Positions 24,014 to 32,797 are shown, numbered from the stretch's first letter. The stretch: DNA of 64,000 bases from Candidatus Woesearchaeota archaeon (GCA_016192995.1 JACPTB010000005.1:62001-126000); one strand, 5' to 3'. Program-made: numbers and translations. The notes: a model not told the origin generated them from the sequence alone.

Positions 24014-25576
24014 ATGAAAAATTTAAATAAAAAAAATAATTCAAAAAAAGTTATTCTGATCATCAGAGATGGTTGGGGATATTCAACCCTTGAAAAAGGC
24101 AATGCAACGATTGCTGCAAAAACACCTAACACTGATTTTTATACTAAAAATTATCCTTTTACCCTGCTCAAATGCACCGGTGAAGAAGTTGGTCTGCCAG
24201 AAGATACACAAGGCGGTTCTGAAGTTGGGCATTTAACTATAGGAGCAGGAAGAACAGTTCTTCAATCATATTTGCAGATTGATAAATCTATTAAAGATAA
24301 CTCTTTTTTTAATAACAAAGTTTTGTTAGATGCGATTAATCATGTCAACAAGCATACATCGCAGTTGCATTTAATGGGATTATTCTCAGACAAAGGCGTC
24401 CATGCAACCACTGAACACTTGTATGCATTGTTGGAGCTTGCCAAAAAAAATCTTGACAAAAAGCTTTACAAAAAAGTATTTGTTCATTGTTTTCTTGACG
24501 GCAGAGATGTTGCAGAGAAATCATGCAACTTGTATCTTAATCAATTCAACCAAAAAGCTCCTCTTGGTAAATTAGCCTCATTAGTCGGTAGGTATTATGC
24601 TATGGACAGGGATAATAATTGGGATAGAACTGAACAAGCATATCATCTATTGACTGAAGCTCAAGGAATATGTTCGTCTGATCCCTGCATTGCTATCGAA
24701 GAAGCTTATGATGCAAAAGTGCAGAGTGATTATTATATTAAACCAATAGCATTATGTGATGAGAAAAACAAGCCTATTGCAGTTATACAAGATAATGATG
24801 CAGTTATTTTCTTCAATTTCAGGACAGACCGCGCCAGACAATTGACTGATGCTTTTATCAATCCAACATTCAAGCATTTTAAAACAAAGAAATTCAAAAA
24901 CTTGTTTTTCTGCAGTTTCACACATTATGATAAGACGTTCAATAACCATGTTGCTTTTCATCATAAAGATGTTACCAATAATTTAGGAAAGATTCTTGCG
25001 GTTAATAACAAAAAACAACTGCGGATAGCAGAAACTGAAAAATATGCACATGTTACGTTCTTTTTTAACAGCCAAATTGAAAAGCCAAACAAAGGCGAAG
25101 ACAGAATTATGGTTCCTTCACCTAAAGTGCCGAATTATGCGCAGCAACCAGAGATGTCTGCTTATCAAATTACTCAGAAAATTCTTCCAGAAATAAATAA
25201 AGCAAAATATGATTTTATTGCAGTTAATTTTGCCAATCCTGATCTTGTAGGGCATTCTGCAAATTACAAGGCAACCATTAAAGCTTGCGAAATAGTTGAT
25301 GCATGCATAGGTAAAATAGTTGATAATGGACTCATGAAGAATTATGTTATTATGATTACTGGCGATCATGGCAACTGCGAAGAAATGTTTTTTGCAGATG
25401 GAACTCCCAAACCAAGCCATACCTTAAATCCAGTGCAGTTTCATTTGGTGAGCAATGATGCAAAATTGAAGAAAATAAAGCTTGTTGGGAATAAAGGATT
25501 AAGCAATATTGCGCCGACTATTCTTAAGATAATGGGTATTCCTATTCCTAAAGAAATGAATGAAGAATTGATTTGA
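24014..25576 (+). CDS. gpmI: 2,3-bisphosphoglycerate-independent phosphoglycerate mutase (bacterial GpmI type)
   Basis: 520 aa, the length of the bacterial/plant GpmI and longer than the archaeal ApgM type. Metal and catalytic motifs are all present: LIIRDGWGYSTLEKGNAT (first Asp), GSEVGHLTIGAGRTVLQ with the phosphorylated Ser, HCFLDGRDVAEKS, GRYYAMDRDNNWDRTEQAY, FNFRTDRARQLT, AETEKYAHVTFFFN, NFANPDLVGHSANYKATI and ITGDHGNCEEMFFADG. It needs two Mn ions and interconverts 3- and 2-phosphoglycerate. A family 2 MITE begins two bases after the stop codon. Probable old transfer from bacteria, judged only by type. Confidence 0.95.
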   Translation: MKNLNKKNNSKKVILIIRDGWGYSTLEKGNATIAAKTPNTDFYTKNYPFTLLKCTGEEVGLPEDTQGGSEVGHLTIGAGRTVLQSYLQIDKSIKDNSFFNNKVLLDAINHVNKHTSQLHLMGLFSDKGVHATTEHLYALLELAKKNLDKKLYKKVFVHCFLDGRDVAEKSCNLYLNQFNQKAPLGKLASLVGRYYAMDRDNNWDRTEQAYHLLTEAQGICSSDPCIAIEEAYDAKVQSDYYIKPIALCDEKNKPIAVIQDNDAVIFFNFRTDRARQLTDAFINPTFKHFKTKKFKNLFFCSFTHYDKTFNNHVAFHHKDVTNNLGKILAVNNKKQLRIAETEKYAHVTFFFNSQIEKPNKGEDRIMVPSPKVPNYAQQPEMSAYQITQKILPEINKAKYDFIAVNFANPDLVGHSANYKATIKACEIVDACIGKIVDNGLMKNYVIMITGDHGNCEEMFFADGTPKPSHTLNPVQFHLVSNDAKLKKIKLVGNKGLSNIAPTILKIMGIPIPKEMNEELI

Positions 25577-25577
25577 A

Positions 25578-25790
25578 AAGAACTTTGCAAAATACTCGCA
25601 TAGCTCGGGTTACTGCCAGTTCGCATTGAGATCTCTGTTTAACAAAGTAATTTTCTCTCTATAAATATAATCTCGACTAAAGATCGGGATTATAAGACTT
25701 GCCTATCGGCAAGGAACCTCGAAAATTGCCCGATAAATATTTCGAAAATGCTCACCATATTGGCAGTAACCATAATTTTGCAAAGTTCTC
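25578..25790. mobile_element. Family 2 MITE, long copy
   Basis: 213 bp with AAGAACTTTGCAAAAT and ATTTTGCAAAGTTCTC ends, flanked by the duplication TGAA (25574-25577, 25791-25794); the left one overlaps the stop region of the mutase gene. Inside the core hairpin lies the extra module TATAATCTCGA...CGGGATTATAAG plus CTTGCC/GGCAAG that is also found in two family 1 copies. Confidence 0.85.
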
Positions 25791-25849
25791 TGAAACAAAA
25801 ATCAATTAACAAAATAAAGAAGAAAAATAAGAAGAGGAAAGTAATCTGC

Positions 25850-26386
25850 TTAACTGCTCTTTACAATCGATGTATAAATATCTCCAGCTGTTGTATGAGC
25901 AAATTCTGCACTGCCTGTTGCTGTATACCATTCGACATTTAAAGTTACTTTAACTTTATCACCAATCGGGAGGGACTTTGCATTAGCACCGCAACCAACT
26001 TTAAGCGTTGCTACTTTACCTTCGTTCCATAAAAATTCTGTTGCGCCGCCTACTTTTGTTGCGTCAAAAAAGACATCTAGGCAGTTTGCTGCTGACAATG
26101 ATGTGACATCAGAATCAACTTTAACAGATTTTATTTTAACACTTGAACCAAATTGGTTGATTAAATTAACCTTAATTGTTTCAGTATCTGAATTACTAAT
26201 TCTGTATTCTCCTTTCTTACACATGATTTCTGCGCCGAAATTACATCGGTCTGGCAGGAATTTGCTGGGGTTGAGAATACCAAAATATGCTAATGCGCCA
26301 ACCATGACAAGAATAACCAGAAATGCCCATCCATAAGTCATTAAGAACTCTAAAGCGCCTTGCGCTCTTTTATCCATAATTTTCAT
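25850..26386 (-). CDS. Archaeal type IV pilin-like protein
   Basis: 178 aa. The leader MKIMDKRAQGALEFLMTYGW is a class III signal peptide with cleavage near AQG-ALEF, followed by the hydrophobic assembly helix AFLVILVMVGALAYFGI. The mature C-terminal domain is beta-rich with four cysteines (DRCNFGAEIMCKKGEYR, ANCLDVFF, VGCGAN), likely two disulfides, which again fits the VKOR pathway. The start ATG is three bases after the ribosome-binding site GAGGTGAT. It would form adhesion filaments or cell-surface structures. A hairpin and the MetRS promoter lie upstream on the other strand. Confidence 0.85.
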   Translation of the reverse strand: MKIMDKRAQGALEFLMTYGWAFLVILVMVGALAYFGILNPSKFLPDRCNFGAEIMCKKGEYRISNSDTETIKVNLINQFGSSVKIKSVKVDSDVTSLSAANCLDVFFDATKVGGATEFLWNEGKVATLKVGCGANAKSLPIGDKVKVTLNVEWYTATGSAEFAHTTAGDIYTSIVKSS

Positions 26387-26480
26387 GAAATCACCTCAAT
26401 AATGATATTTAATGTATTATTAGTAAGTTTACTAGTAATTATTTATTTATTTTTCTAAGAGTATATAAATATTATGTTTT

Positions 26481-26527
26481 AAAATGGCAGTGGAGAAAAT
26501 CTCATAGATTTTCTCCACTGCCATTTT
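26481..26527. repeat. Perfect 21-bp stem hairpin
   Basis: AAAATGGCAGTGGAGAAAATC and its exact complement (26507-26527) enclose a 5-base loop TCATA. It lies between the divergent pilin and MetRS genes, next to the MetRS TATA box at 26538-26546. No target duplication was found. It might be a transcription insulator, a DNA-binding site or a mini-transposon relic. Confidence 0.8.
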
Positions 26528-26567
26528 ATGCAAAACCTTTTTAAATCAACTAACACGACAACAACCT

Positions 26568-28703
26568 ATGCCTAAAAAGATCTCAGGGAAAGGAAAAACA
26601 GCAAAAAAAGAAGCAACGCTGAATAAACGTTTAATTGTTACCAGCGCATTGCCCTATGCAAATGGACCGCTGCATCTTGGGCACATGGTTGAATATATAC
26701 AAACTGATATTTTTGTTAGATTTCAACGCTTAATAGGAAGGGATGTTGTCTACTGCTGTGCAGATGACACTCATGGAACGCCTATTGAGGTCAATGCTCG
26801 AAAACAGGGAATTACCCCAGAGCAATTAATTGCAAAATATTTTAAACTGCATCAAAAAGATTTTAATGATTTTCATATCAGTTTTGACAGTTATTATTCA
26901 ACCAATACTGAAGAAAATAAATATTTTAGCGAGCTTATCTTCAAGCGATTACAAGAAAAAGGCTTGATCTATAAAAAGAACATCAACCAGCTTTACTGCG
27001 ACCATTGCCAGCGTTTTTTGCCAGATCGTTTTGTTAAAGGCCATTGTCCAAAATGCAAAGCTGAAGATCAATATGGCGATGTTTGTGAGAAATGCGGCAG
27101 CACCTATAATCCCGTTGATCTTATAAACCCATTTTGTATTCTTTGCAATAATAAGCCAATGCTCAAAGAAACAGAACATTATTTCTTTAAGCTCAGTTTA
27201 TTGAAAAATGATTTTATCTTGTATTTTAAGCAGCAAAAATTTCAAAAAGAAATAATTAATTTTCTTGACCAATGGTTGCAAAAACTAGAGGATTGGTGCA
27301 TATCCCGCGATGGCCCTTATTTTGGATTTAAAATACCAGGAGAAGAAGCCAAATATTTCTATGTCTGGCTTGATGCGCCTATCGGATATATTTCAAGCTA
27401 TGCTAATTATGCCCATAAAGATGTAAGGAGAGCTGAACAAGATTGGAATAATGCTGAAATTGTTCATGTTATTGGCAAAGATATAACTTATTTTCATTTT
27501 TTATTCTGGCCGGCAATGTTGGCATCAGCAGAGTTAAAAAAGCCAGATTACATTCATGTCCATGGATTTTTAACCGTTAACAAAGAAAAAATGTCTAAAA
27601 GCAGAGGCACCTTTATTACCGCCAGGGATTATTTAAATAATCTCGGGCCAGAATATTTACGTTATTATTTTGCAAGCCATTTAGGAAGCTCTATTAGTGA
27701 TATTAATTTAGATCTCCATGATTTTAAAGAGAAAATTAATAATGAGTTAGTGGCAAATATTGCCAATCTTGCTTATCGCGCATTATCTTTTGTTAATAAA
27801 AATTTTAATTCTGAAATCAGTAACATTGGTGATCATTTTACTGAAAACGAGATCTCGGCAGAAATCTTAAAAGCTGTAGATCGCATTAAAGAACATTATA
27901 ACAAATTTGAATTTAAAGAAGCTGTCAAGGAGATATTATATATCTCCTCTCTGGGCAATAAATATTTTCAAGATGCTAAACCATGGGAATTAGTGAATAG
28001 TGACCAGAAGAAAGCACAGGAAGTTTTGACGTTTACCCTTAACCTTGTACGAAATCTATCAATTCTTATAAAACCAATATTGCCGGAATTTAGTACCTCG
28101 CTTGAAAAACAGCTTGCTTTAGATGGCTTAGTCTGGAGCGATATTGGGTTTAATTTTGAAAATAAAAAAATGGGAAAAGCAACTATTGTGCTTAAAAAAG
28201 TTGAGGATGAACTCAATGATCTTCTTGTCGTTGAAGAAGAAGATTTTCCATTATTGATTAAAGTTGGTGAAATTATTAAAGCAGAACCGCATCCTAATGC
28301 GGATAAATTGTATGTGTTGCAGGTTAATGTTGGGGACAAACAATTACCGTTAGTAGCTGGAATTAAATCACGATATCAGTTGAAAGAATTACCTGGTAAA
28401 AAAGTAGCAGTTCTGTGCAATTTACAGCCAAGCACCTTGCGAGGTGTTGAAAGTAAAGGCATGGTGTTAGTTGTTGAAAAGGAAGAAGATGATTATGTTT
28501 TAATTGAGCTTAAAAAATCGAAGATTGGCGAGGTTATTTATCCCAGCAAAAAAATGCTTGAAGTAAAAGAAATTGATTACAAACAATTCAGTAAAGTTAT
28601 GATAGTCTGCGAGAATAAAAAATTATTATTCCAAGGCAAAGCATTGAAAACTGATGTTGAAGAAATAGTTGTTGACATGCCCGATGGTAGTAAAGTGCAG
28701 TAA
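26568..28703 (+). CDS. metG: Methionyl-tRNA synthetase with C-terminal tRNA-binding domain
   Basis: 711 aa. Class I signature HLGH at residues 36-39 and KMSKS near 345 (KEKMSKSRGTF). The zinc knuckles are CDHC, CPKC, CEKC and CILC, two zinc sites as in the MetG type 1 of archaea. An anticodon-binding helical domain follows, and residues about 560-680 are an EMAP-II/Arc1p-like OB fold (VGEIIKAEPHPNADKLYVLQ, LRGVESKGMVLV) that increases tRNA affinity; here it is fused, whereas many archaea encode it separately. A 20-residue basic N-terminal extension is present. TATA TTTTTAAAT about 27 bases before the ATG indicates a leaderless message. Confidence 0.96.
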   Translation: MPKKISGKGKTAKKEATLNKRLIVTSALPYANGPLHLGHMVEYIQTDIFVRFQRLIGRDVVYCCADDTHGTPIEVNARKQGITPEQLIAKYFKLHQKDFNDFHISFDSYYSTNTEENKYFSELIFKRLQEKGLIYKKNINQLYCDHCQRFLPDRFVKGHCPKCKAEDQYGDVCEKCGSTYNPVDLINPFCILCNNKPMLKETEHYFFKLSLLKNDFILYFKQQKFQKEIINFLDQWLQKLEDWCISRDGPYFGFKIPGEEAKYFYVWLDAPIGYISSYANYAHKDVRRAEQDWNNAEIVHVIGKDITYFHFLFWPAMLASAELKKPDYIHVHGFLTVNKEKMSKSRGTFITARDYLNNLGPEYLRYYFASHLGSSISDINLDLHDFKEKINNELVANIANLAYRALSFVNKNFNSEISNIGDHFTENEISAEILKAVDRIKEHYNKFEFKEAVKEILYISSLGNKYFQDAKPWELVNSDQKKAQEVLTFTLNLVRNLSILIKPILPEFSTSLEKQLALDGLVWSDIGFNFENKKMGKATIVLKKVEDELNDLLVVEEEDFPLLIKVGEIIKAEPHPNADKLYVLQVNVGDKQLPLVAGIKSRYQLKELPGKKVAVLCNLQPSTLRGVESKGMVLVVEKEEDDYVLIELKKSKIGEVIYPSKKMLEVKEIDYKQFSKVMIVCENKKLLFQGKALKTDVEEIVVDMPDGSKVQ

Positions 28704-28707
28704 AATT

Positions 28708-28950
28708 GTACGGAATAAGTCTTTTTTAGGTTTTAGCGCCGGTTCAGCTTCGAATACAATTTAACATTGGATTTTTCTCTCTATAAATATAATCCCGACT
28801 CCCTCAATAATATAAATCAAGGATTCATAATTTGGCTTGCGTCTGGGATTATAAGACTTGCCTATCGGCAAGGAACCCCGAAAAATCCCCAATAAAGATA
28901 TCGAGGAGCTTCACAAAAGTAGGCGCTAAAACTACAGACTTATTACGTAC
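28708..28950 (+). mobile_element. Family 1 MITE, copy 3, with nested module
   Basis: 243 bp inserted four bases after the MetRS stop. The ends are GTACGGAATAAGTCT and AGACTTATTACGTAC; the flanking 8-mers GTAAAATT and GTAAAATC differ at one base. The core hairpin is split by a module with TATAATCCCGA...GGGATTATAAG and CTTGCC/GGCAAG stems. Confidence 0.88.
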
Positions 28951-29005
28951 GTAAAATCTTAATTTTTATAATCCTGATACCCAAAATATTGAATATATTA
29001 AACAT

Positions 29006-29101
29006 ATGCTTCAAGAAGACTTTGAATTGAGTGATTATGCAAAACGTACTTTAAAAGAAGCTAGGGAAACTCCAGAAGCTGAATATGTTGACTTAAAATA
29101 A
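29006..29101 (+). CDS. Small 31-aa peptide, possible antitoxin remnant
   Basis: ATG at 29006 to TAA at 29101. The product MLQEDFELSDYAKRTLKEAR plus ETPEAEYVDLK is acidic and helical and resembles the C-terminal tail of RelB-type antitoxins. It begins just after the family 1 MITE, and no Shine-Dalgarno is seen. It may be a decayed 3' fragment of a gene. Its tail runs up to the 3' end of the convergent HepT-like gene, 9 bases away. Confidence 0.3.
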   Translation: MLQEDFELSDYAKRTLKEARETPEAEYVDLK

Positions 29102-29110
29102 TTCAAACAA

Positions 29111-29533
29111 TCATTTTCCATTATTATTAACTATCTCTTCAATTTCTTTAAGTATCATTTCAAAGTCATCAAGATGTTGCAAATGATCATACATCTTCCT
29201 ATCATCTATGTTTCCATAGATATGAACTAAAATATTGCGCAACCCTTTCATTTCCTGTATTAGTTTTATGTTTTTTTTTGAGATAATTTTTCTGTTTTCA
29301 AGTGTTAACAGAATTTCTTCGATAGAACCAGGAACGCCTAAATGTTTTGCAATATAAAACATAGAAAAAATATCTATAAGATTTTGTATGCAAAATTCAA
29401 GTCGTTTATAAATGCCATCTTTTATTAGTCCTATACCTTGAAATTCCTTAAATGAATCAGGCATATTTTCTTGTATGACTAAGATGTTTGTTTTAATCTC
29501 ACTTATCTTTTGTTGAATCTTTGTATTACTCAT
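29111..29533 (-). CDS. hepT: HepT-like HEPN toxin (DUF86)
   Basis: 140 aa, all helical. The HEPN ribonuclease motif R-x4-6-H with following Tyr is visible as LRNILVHIYGNID near residues 105-116. The rest (ISEIKTNILVIQENMPDSF, FCIQNLIDIFSMFYIAKHLG) matches DUF86. HepT is the toxin of MNT-HEPN modules; the antitoxin MntA inactivates it by adding AMP to the Tyr. Here the gene overlaps its nucleotidyltransferase partner by four bases. The pairing order (MNT first, then HEPN) is typical. Confidence 0.88.
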   Translation of the reverse strand: MSNTKIQQKISEIKTNILVIQENMPDSFKEFQGIGLIKDGIYKRLEFCIQNLIDIFSMFYIAKHLGVPGSIEEILLTLENRKIISKKNIKLIQEMKGLRNILVHIYGNIDDRKMYDHLQHLDDFEMILKEIEEIVNNNGK

Positions 29534-29952
29534 ATCTTCCCCTCTTTTTTAGTACTCATTCCAATACTCCTCAAATAAATTGGCCTAAAATCTTCGTATT
29601 CTTGGATGGTTTTTAACGCAACATCTAATAACATCTTTTTACTTTTAAGATACAATATTTTTCCCTTTAAAACCTCTACTTGAATATACAACGGCAAATC
29701 CTGAAATATCTGCGCATCAACATAATCAGGAAGATTTCCACAAGCTTTAATTCTAAAATCAAATCGCTGGTTGCTTGTTCCTTCATAATAAACAGCAATA
29801 TCTATGTCTGATAAGGGATTGTTTTTTCTTGAAGCAACACTACCAAAAAGTACTATGAATTTGATCCTTCTTTTGGTGTCAAGTTCAAGGAGTTTCTTTT
29901 TGATTTGTTCTGGTTCTATCTTATTTTTTATTATTTCGCCAATTTTAATCAT
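29530..29952 (-). CDS. mntA: MntA-like minimal nucleotidyltransferase antitoxin
   Basis: 140 aa. The minimal nucleotidyltransferase signature is LFGSVASRKNNPLSDIDIAV near residues 36-55: Gly-Ser and the Asp-x-Asp metal ligands. After that come a third carboxylate strand region (DAQIFQDLPLYIQVEVLKGK) and a C-terminal helix. It is the antitoxin that AMPylates HepT. It is divergent from the HTH-nucleotidyltransferase-like gene at 30135, with several TAACAT palindromes in the space between them. Confidence 0.87.
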   Translation of the reverse strand: MIKIGEIIKNKIEPEQIKKKLLELDTKRRIKFIVLFGSVASRKNNPLSDIDIAVYYEGTSNQRFDFRIKACGNLPDYVDAQIFQDLPLYIQVEVLKGKILYLKSKKMLLDVALKTIQEYEDFRPIYLRSIGMSTKKEGKI

Positions 29953-29996
29953 ATTGTTGAAGTTGTTTATCTCCTATTTAATTATTTCTATCTCTC

Positions 29997-30157
29997 TAAA
30001 CATGTTATTATTAGCTTAGTTAGTTAGATTGTTAAAATAATTTAACATGTGTTAATTTAAATTAACACTTATCATGTCTATTATTATATATTAAAACCAA
30101 TACATTTATAAAGAATGTTAACAATAATTAACATATGTTAGAAATATTTAACATGTT
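29997..30157. promoter_or_regulatory. Cluster of TTAACATrTGTTAA operator-like palindromes
   Basis: Sites: TAAACATGTTAT (29997-30008), TTAACATGTGTTAA (30042-30055), TGTTAACA (30116-30123), TTAACATATGTTA (30128-30140, covering the start codon of the HTH gene) and TTTAACATGTT (30147-30157). A TATA element (TTTATAAA, about 30106-30113) precedes the HTH gene. Spacing across the divergent promoters suggests autoregulation by that HTH protein and perhaps control of the MNT-HEPN pair. Confidence 0.6.
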
Positions 30158-30650
30158 GGAACCTTTTTTCCAGGATAATTATAGGCGCATTAATGTACGT
30201 GAATATGCGCGTTTAACCGGCATCAGCGCTCCTACTGCTTCTAAAGTATTAAAATCGCTCCATGAGGAAGGTTTATTGCATGAAGAAGCAGACCGAAATT
30301 ATTTGTTCTATTTTACTAACAGGGATAATCCTCAATTTTTAGGGTTATTGCATCTTTATTGGCGTTTGCAGCTCCAGAAATCAGGATTATTATCTTTTCT
30401 TAATCAAGAGTTTATCCATCCTGTTATTATTTTGTCTGGATCACTCTCGCAAGCCCAAGCAACTGCTTTATCCTCCCTCGAGATTATTTTACTTAATTCT
30501 TCTGATAAAAAACTTGATCTAACACTTTATGAGGAAAAACTTAGAAGAAAAATTCAGGTAATTGTTTTAAAAAAACAGAATTTTACTAAGAGCAAGGATT
30601 TGCTGCAAAAAGTATTAAGCGGATTTAAACTCGTTGGTGATTGGCAGTGA
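30135..30650 (+). CDS. Winged-helix protein with degenerate nucleotidyltransferase domain
   Basis: 171 aa (a second ATG at 30153 would give 165). Residues 10-65 form a winged helix: INVREYARLTGISAPTASKV with the recognition helix, then LKSLHEEGLLHEEADRN. Residues 90-171 follow the nucleotidyltransferase layout FIHPVIILSGSLSQAQATAL, SSLEIILLNSSDKKL; the Gly-Ser is kept but the Asp-x-Asp has become Leu-Glu-Ile, so it is probably inactive and a ligand sensor or DNA-bound regulator. It overlaps the following gene by 10 bases. It likely binds the TAACAT palindromes at its own start. Confidence 0.75.
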   Translation: MLEIFNMLEPFFQDNYRRINVREYARLTGISAPTASKVLKSLHEEGLLHEEADRNYLFYFTNRDNPQFLGLLHLYWRLQLQKSGLLSFLNQEFIHPVIILSGSLSQAQATALSSLEIILLNSSDKKLDLTLYEEKLRRKIQVIVLKKQNFTKSKDLLQKVLSGFKLVGDWQ

Positions 30651-31069
30651 TTTCAAAGAGCTTTGTTACTAACATCTCCAGAGAACTTTGCAAAGTTCTC
30701 TCCAGTAAATCCATTGTTTTCTTGCTTATTTTTTTAACCGTAATGCTCCCTTTGGCAACAGCATTATCCATCTCTGATGTCAGTATACAAGGCCAGCATC
30801 AAGTAAATGGTTTATTGGAAGATAGTGATTTTGCTTTGTTTAGTGTTGAAGTTTCTGATCCCATCGAAGCGCCCTCTTTAACCGTTGATGTTTTTGATAA
30901 ACAGTATTTCTTTGAAGTATCTGAAACAGATTTAATCAAGGGAAAGAAAATAACCTTTTATACCATTGAATTTCCTAAACCATCGTCAACAAAAGATCTC
31001 ATGGAGATTAACAATTTGAATGTATATTCTCAAAAATATCATAATGCATTGGTGCCTGAGATAGAATAG
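30641..31069 (+). CDS. Small exported protein interrupted in frame by a family 2 palindrome
   Basis: About 142 aa. The start is uncertain: TTG 30641 or GTG 30647, overlapping the previous gene. A hydrophobic segment SIVFLLIFLTVMLPLATA, a signal peptide, is followed by about 105 residues of beta-rich exported domain (ISDVSIQGQHQVNGLLEDSD). Codons for RELCKVLS just before the signal peptide are the 20-bp palindrome GAGAACTTTGCAAAGTTCTC plus its TCCA duplication, a 24-bp, eight-codon insertion that keeps the frame. Removing it gives a normal signal-peptide n-region. Function unknown. Confidence 0.6.
   Translation: MAVISKSFVTNISRELCKVLSSKSIVFLLIFLTVMLPLATALSISDVSIQGQHQVNGLLEDSDFALFSVEVSDPIEAPSLTVDVFDKQYFFEVSETDLIKGKKITFYTIEFPKPSSTKDLMEINNLNVYSQKYHNALVPEIE
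30681..30700. mobile_element. Family 2 solo palindrome inside a gene
   Basis: GAGAACTTTGCAAAGTTCTC flanked by TCCA on both sides (30677-30680, 30701-30704), identical to the palindrome at 14678-14697. Total insertion of 24 bp is divisible by three. Confidence 0.8.
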
Positions 31070-31099
31070 TTATAAATATAAGTATATCTTAGTTATCTT

Positions 31100-31699
31100 A
31101 TGCAAAGAAAAAAAGAAGTGCATGATATTATTAAGTTCGTTGAAAAAGCTGGCAAACTTGAAACTACGTGGAGATTTAGTGAAACCTTCAAAGATCTTAG
31201 AGAGTCAGTTGCTGATCACTCCTGGCGATTATCATTAATGACGTTTCTTGTTGAGGAGGAATTTGGTTTAAAACTTGATGTTAAACATGCGATGAAAATA
31301 GCTATTGTGCATGATCTTGCAGAAGCTATTACTGGTGATATTGATGCATTCCATGTTATTACCGGCAAAATCAGCAACAAACAGAAAATAGCCAATGAAA
31401 AGAAAGCGATCAACATAATCACTCGAGGTTTTCCTTTTGGCAATAAGATCAAAAAATTATGGCAGGAATATCTTGATCAGAAAACAAAAGAAGCAAAGTT
31501 TGTCAAAGCCCTTGATAAAATTGAAGCATTTCTCTCCATATTGGAAGCAGGATACAAAGAATACAATCGTGATGTATTTTATGCTAATTACGCAGACGAT
31601 GCAGTGAAACAGTTTCCACCATTGAAATCTCTTTTAGCTGGTATTAAAACAAGGTTGAAGAGAGAGTTATCCAAAGGAAAGATTAAGTGGGTTGAATGA
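31100..31699 (+). CDS. HD-domain phosphohydrolase (YfbR/HDDC2-like 5'-nucleotidase)
   Basis: 199 aa. The HD motifs are present: ESVADHSWRLSLMTF (first His), AIVHDLAEAITGDIDAF (His-Asp, Glu and Gly-Asp), and VKALDKIEAFLSILEAG with the last Asp. The lead-in TWRFSETFKDLRESVADHSW is typical of HDDC2/YfbR enzymes, which dephosphorylate deoxyribonucleoside 5'-monophosphates with a divalent metal. A TATA-like TTATAAATA 27 bases before the ATG fits a leaderless start. It is 30 bases after the previous gene, which has no functional link visible. Confidence 0.88.
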   Translation: MQRKKEVHDIIKFVEKAGKLETTWRFSETFKDLRESVADHSWRLSLMTFLVEEEFGLKLDVKHAMKIAIVHDLAEAITGDIDAFHVITGKISNKQKIANEKKAINIITRGFPFGNKIKKLWQEYLDQKTKEAKFVKALDKIEAFLSILEAGYKEYNRDVFYANYADDAVKQFPPLKSLLAGIKTRLKRELSKGKIKWVE

Positions 31700-31789
31700 G
31701 TAGTTATTTTCATTTTATTTGATTTCTCAAATTGATTTGAGATACTAATTTATTAATAAAAATATTTTCCTGTTTTTTAGGTGATTTAC

Positions 31790-32797
31790 ATGGCAAATGT
31801 TTTGGAACTTGACGATGTTGTTATAGGCGAATGTGAAGCTACAGTTTTAGTTTTACCAAAAGACTTTTTTGGAAATACTTATTTTGAACAGGGAGATTGG
31901 AGCCAAACAAAAGATCGTCCAAGCCATATTGGAGGAACAGCTGATTGGGCAGTTTATCCTACACGCCATTTTATTCCAAGTCAGGATAATCTACGTGTTT
32001 TATTGGAGATTGCAAAAAAACATGGTGTAACATTAGGAAGAAACGCTGAACAAATTGCTTCTCTCGACAGGTTTTTAGACGGATCATTGGCTATTGCAGA
32101 TATTGGTGATTTTGATGCTTCAACCAAACCAGTCCCAATTTCGGCATTGCCTTATTGGTTGTTTGTACGATCAGAAAAAGATGATCTTGGAAAAAATATT
32201 ACGGTTAAAACACCTCGTCTGCAAGATTATCGCGATGTTGCTAAATTAAAACTTGTTTCAGGAGCATTTATGGAACAAATGCTTAAGCAAGATAATGGTA
32301 TCGTAGGTGTACTTGATAGGATTATTATAAAATATCAACTAAATATTGGCCAAGGTCTTTTAGGAGATATTTATGTTCCTGCAGATTTTCGTGTGGATAG
32401 AATATATCAAATGAGCCATACGGGGAAAGGTGTGCACTTTTCAGAACCTGCTTATATTACTTCAGTTGAATGTGAAGTAAATCCAGATGGTGTATCACCA
32501 GACTTATTGCGATCTGCAATGCTGCAAATTTATAATACCTTATATCGTCAAGGTGGAGCAAAAACAAATATACGATTTGGCAGATCTTCTTTGGCTGAAG
32601 ATCCTCTAGTATATGTACGCTCAGTCACTCCAACCCTTTCAGATGCTGAATTTGGAAATCTCTACGACCAAATGCAAGTTGTTGGTAAACAAGCATGGGA
32701 AGTATATGAACGTAATCCCGATTCCATTAACCGTGCTGTACAGCCTGCAAATAAAGAGCTCATGGCGCAATTACAGCGTGTAAGTGGTCGTTTTTAA
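31790..32797 (+). CDS. Hypothetical protein, 335 aa
   Basis: The ATG at 31790 is four bases after the Shine-Dalgarno GGTGAT; a GTG at 31781 lies inside that site and is not the start. The sequence is a soluble mixed alpha/beta protein with many Tyr/Asp residues; DRPSHIGGTADWAVYPTRHF and DLLRSAMLQIYNTLYRQGG stand out, the latter resembling an amphipathic dimerisation helix. No signal peptide, cysteines or known catalytic motif was seen. Followed by the Nudix gene 36 bases on, with its own TATA-like tract. I do not recognise the family. Confidence 0.6.
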   Translation: MANVLELDDVVIGECEATVLVLPKDFFGNTYFEQGDWSQTKDRPSHIGGTADWAVYPTRHFIPSQDNLRVLLEIAKKHGVTLGRNAEQIASLDRFLDGSLAIADIGDFDASTKPVPISALPYWLFVRSEKDDLGKNITVKTPRLQDYRDVAKLKLVSGAFMEQMLKQDNGIVGVLDRIIIKYQLNIGQGLLGDIYVPADFRVDRIYQMSHTGKGVHFSEPAYITSVECEVNPDGVSPDLLRSAMLQIYNTLYRQGGAKTNIRFGRSSLAEDPLVYVRSVTPTLSDAEFGNLYDQMQVVGKQAWEVYERNPDSINRAVQPANKELMAQLQRVSGRF

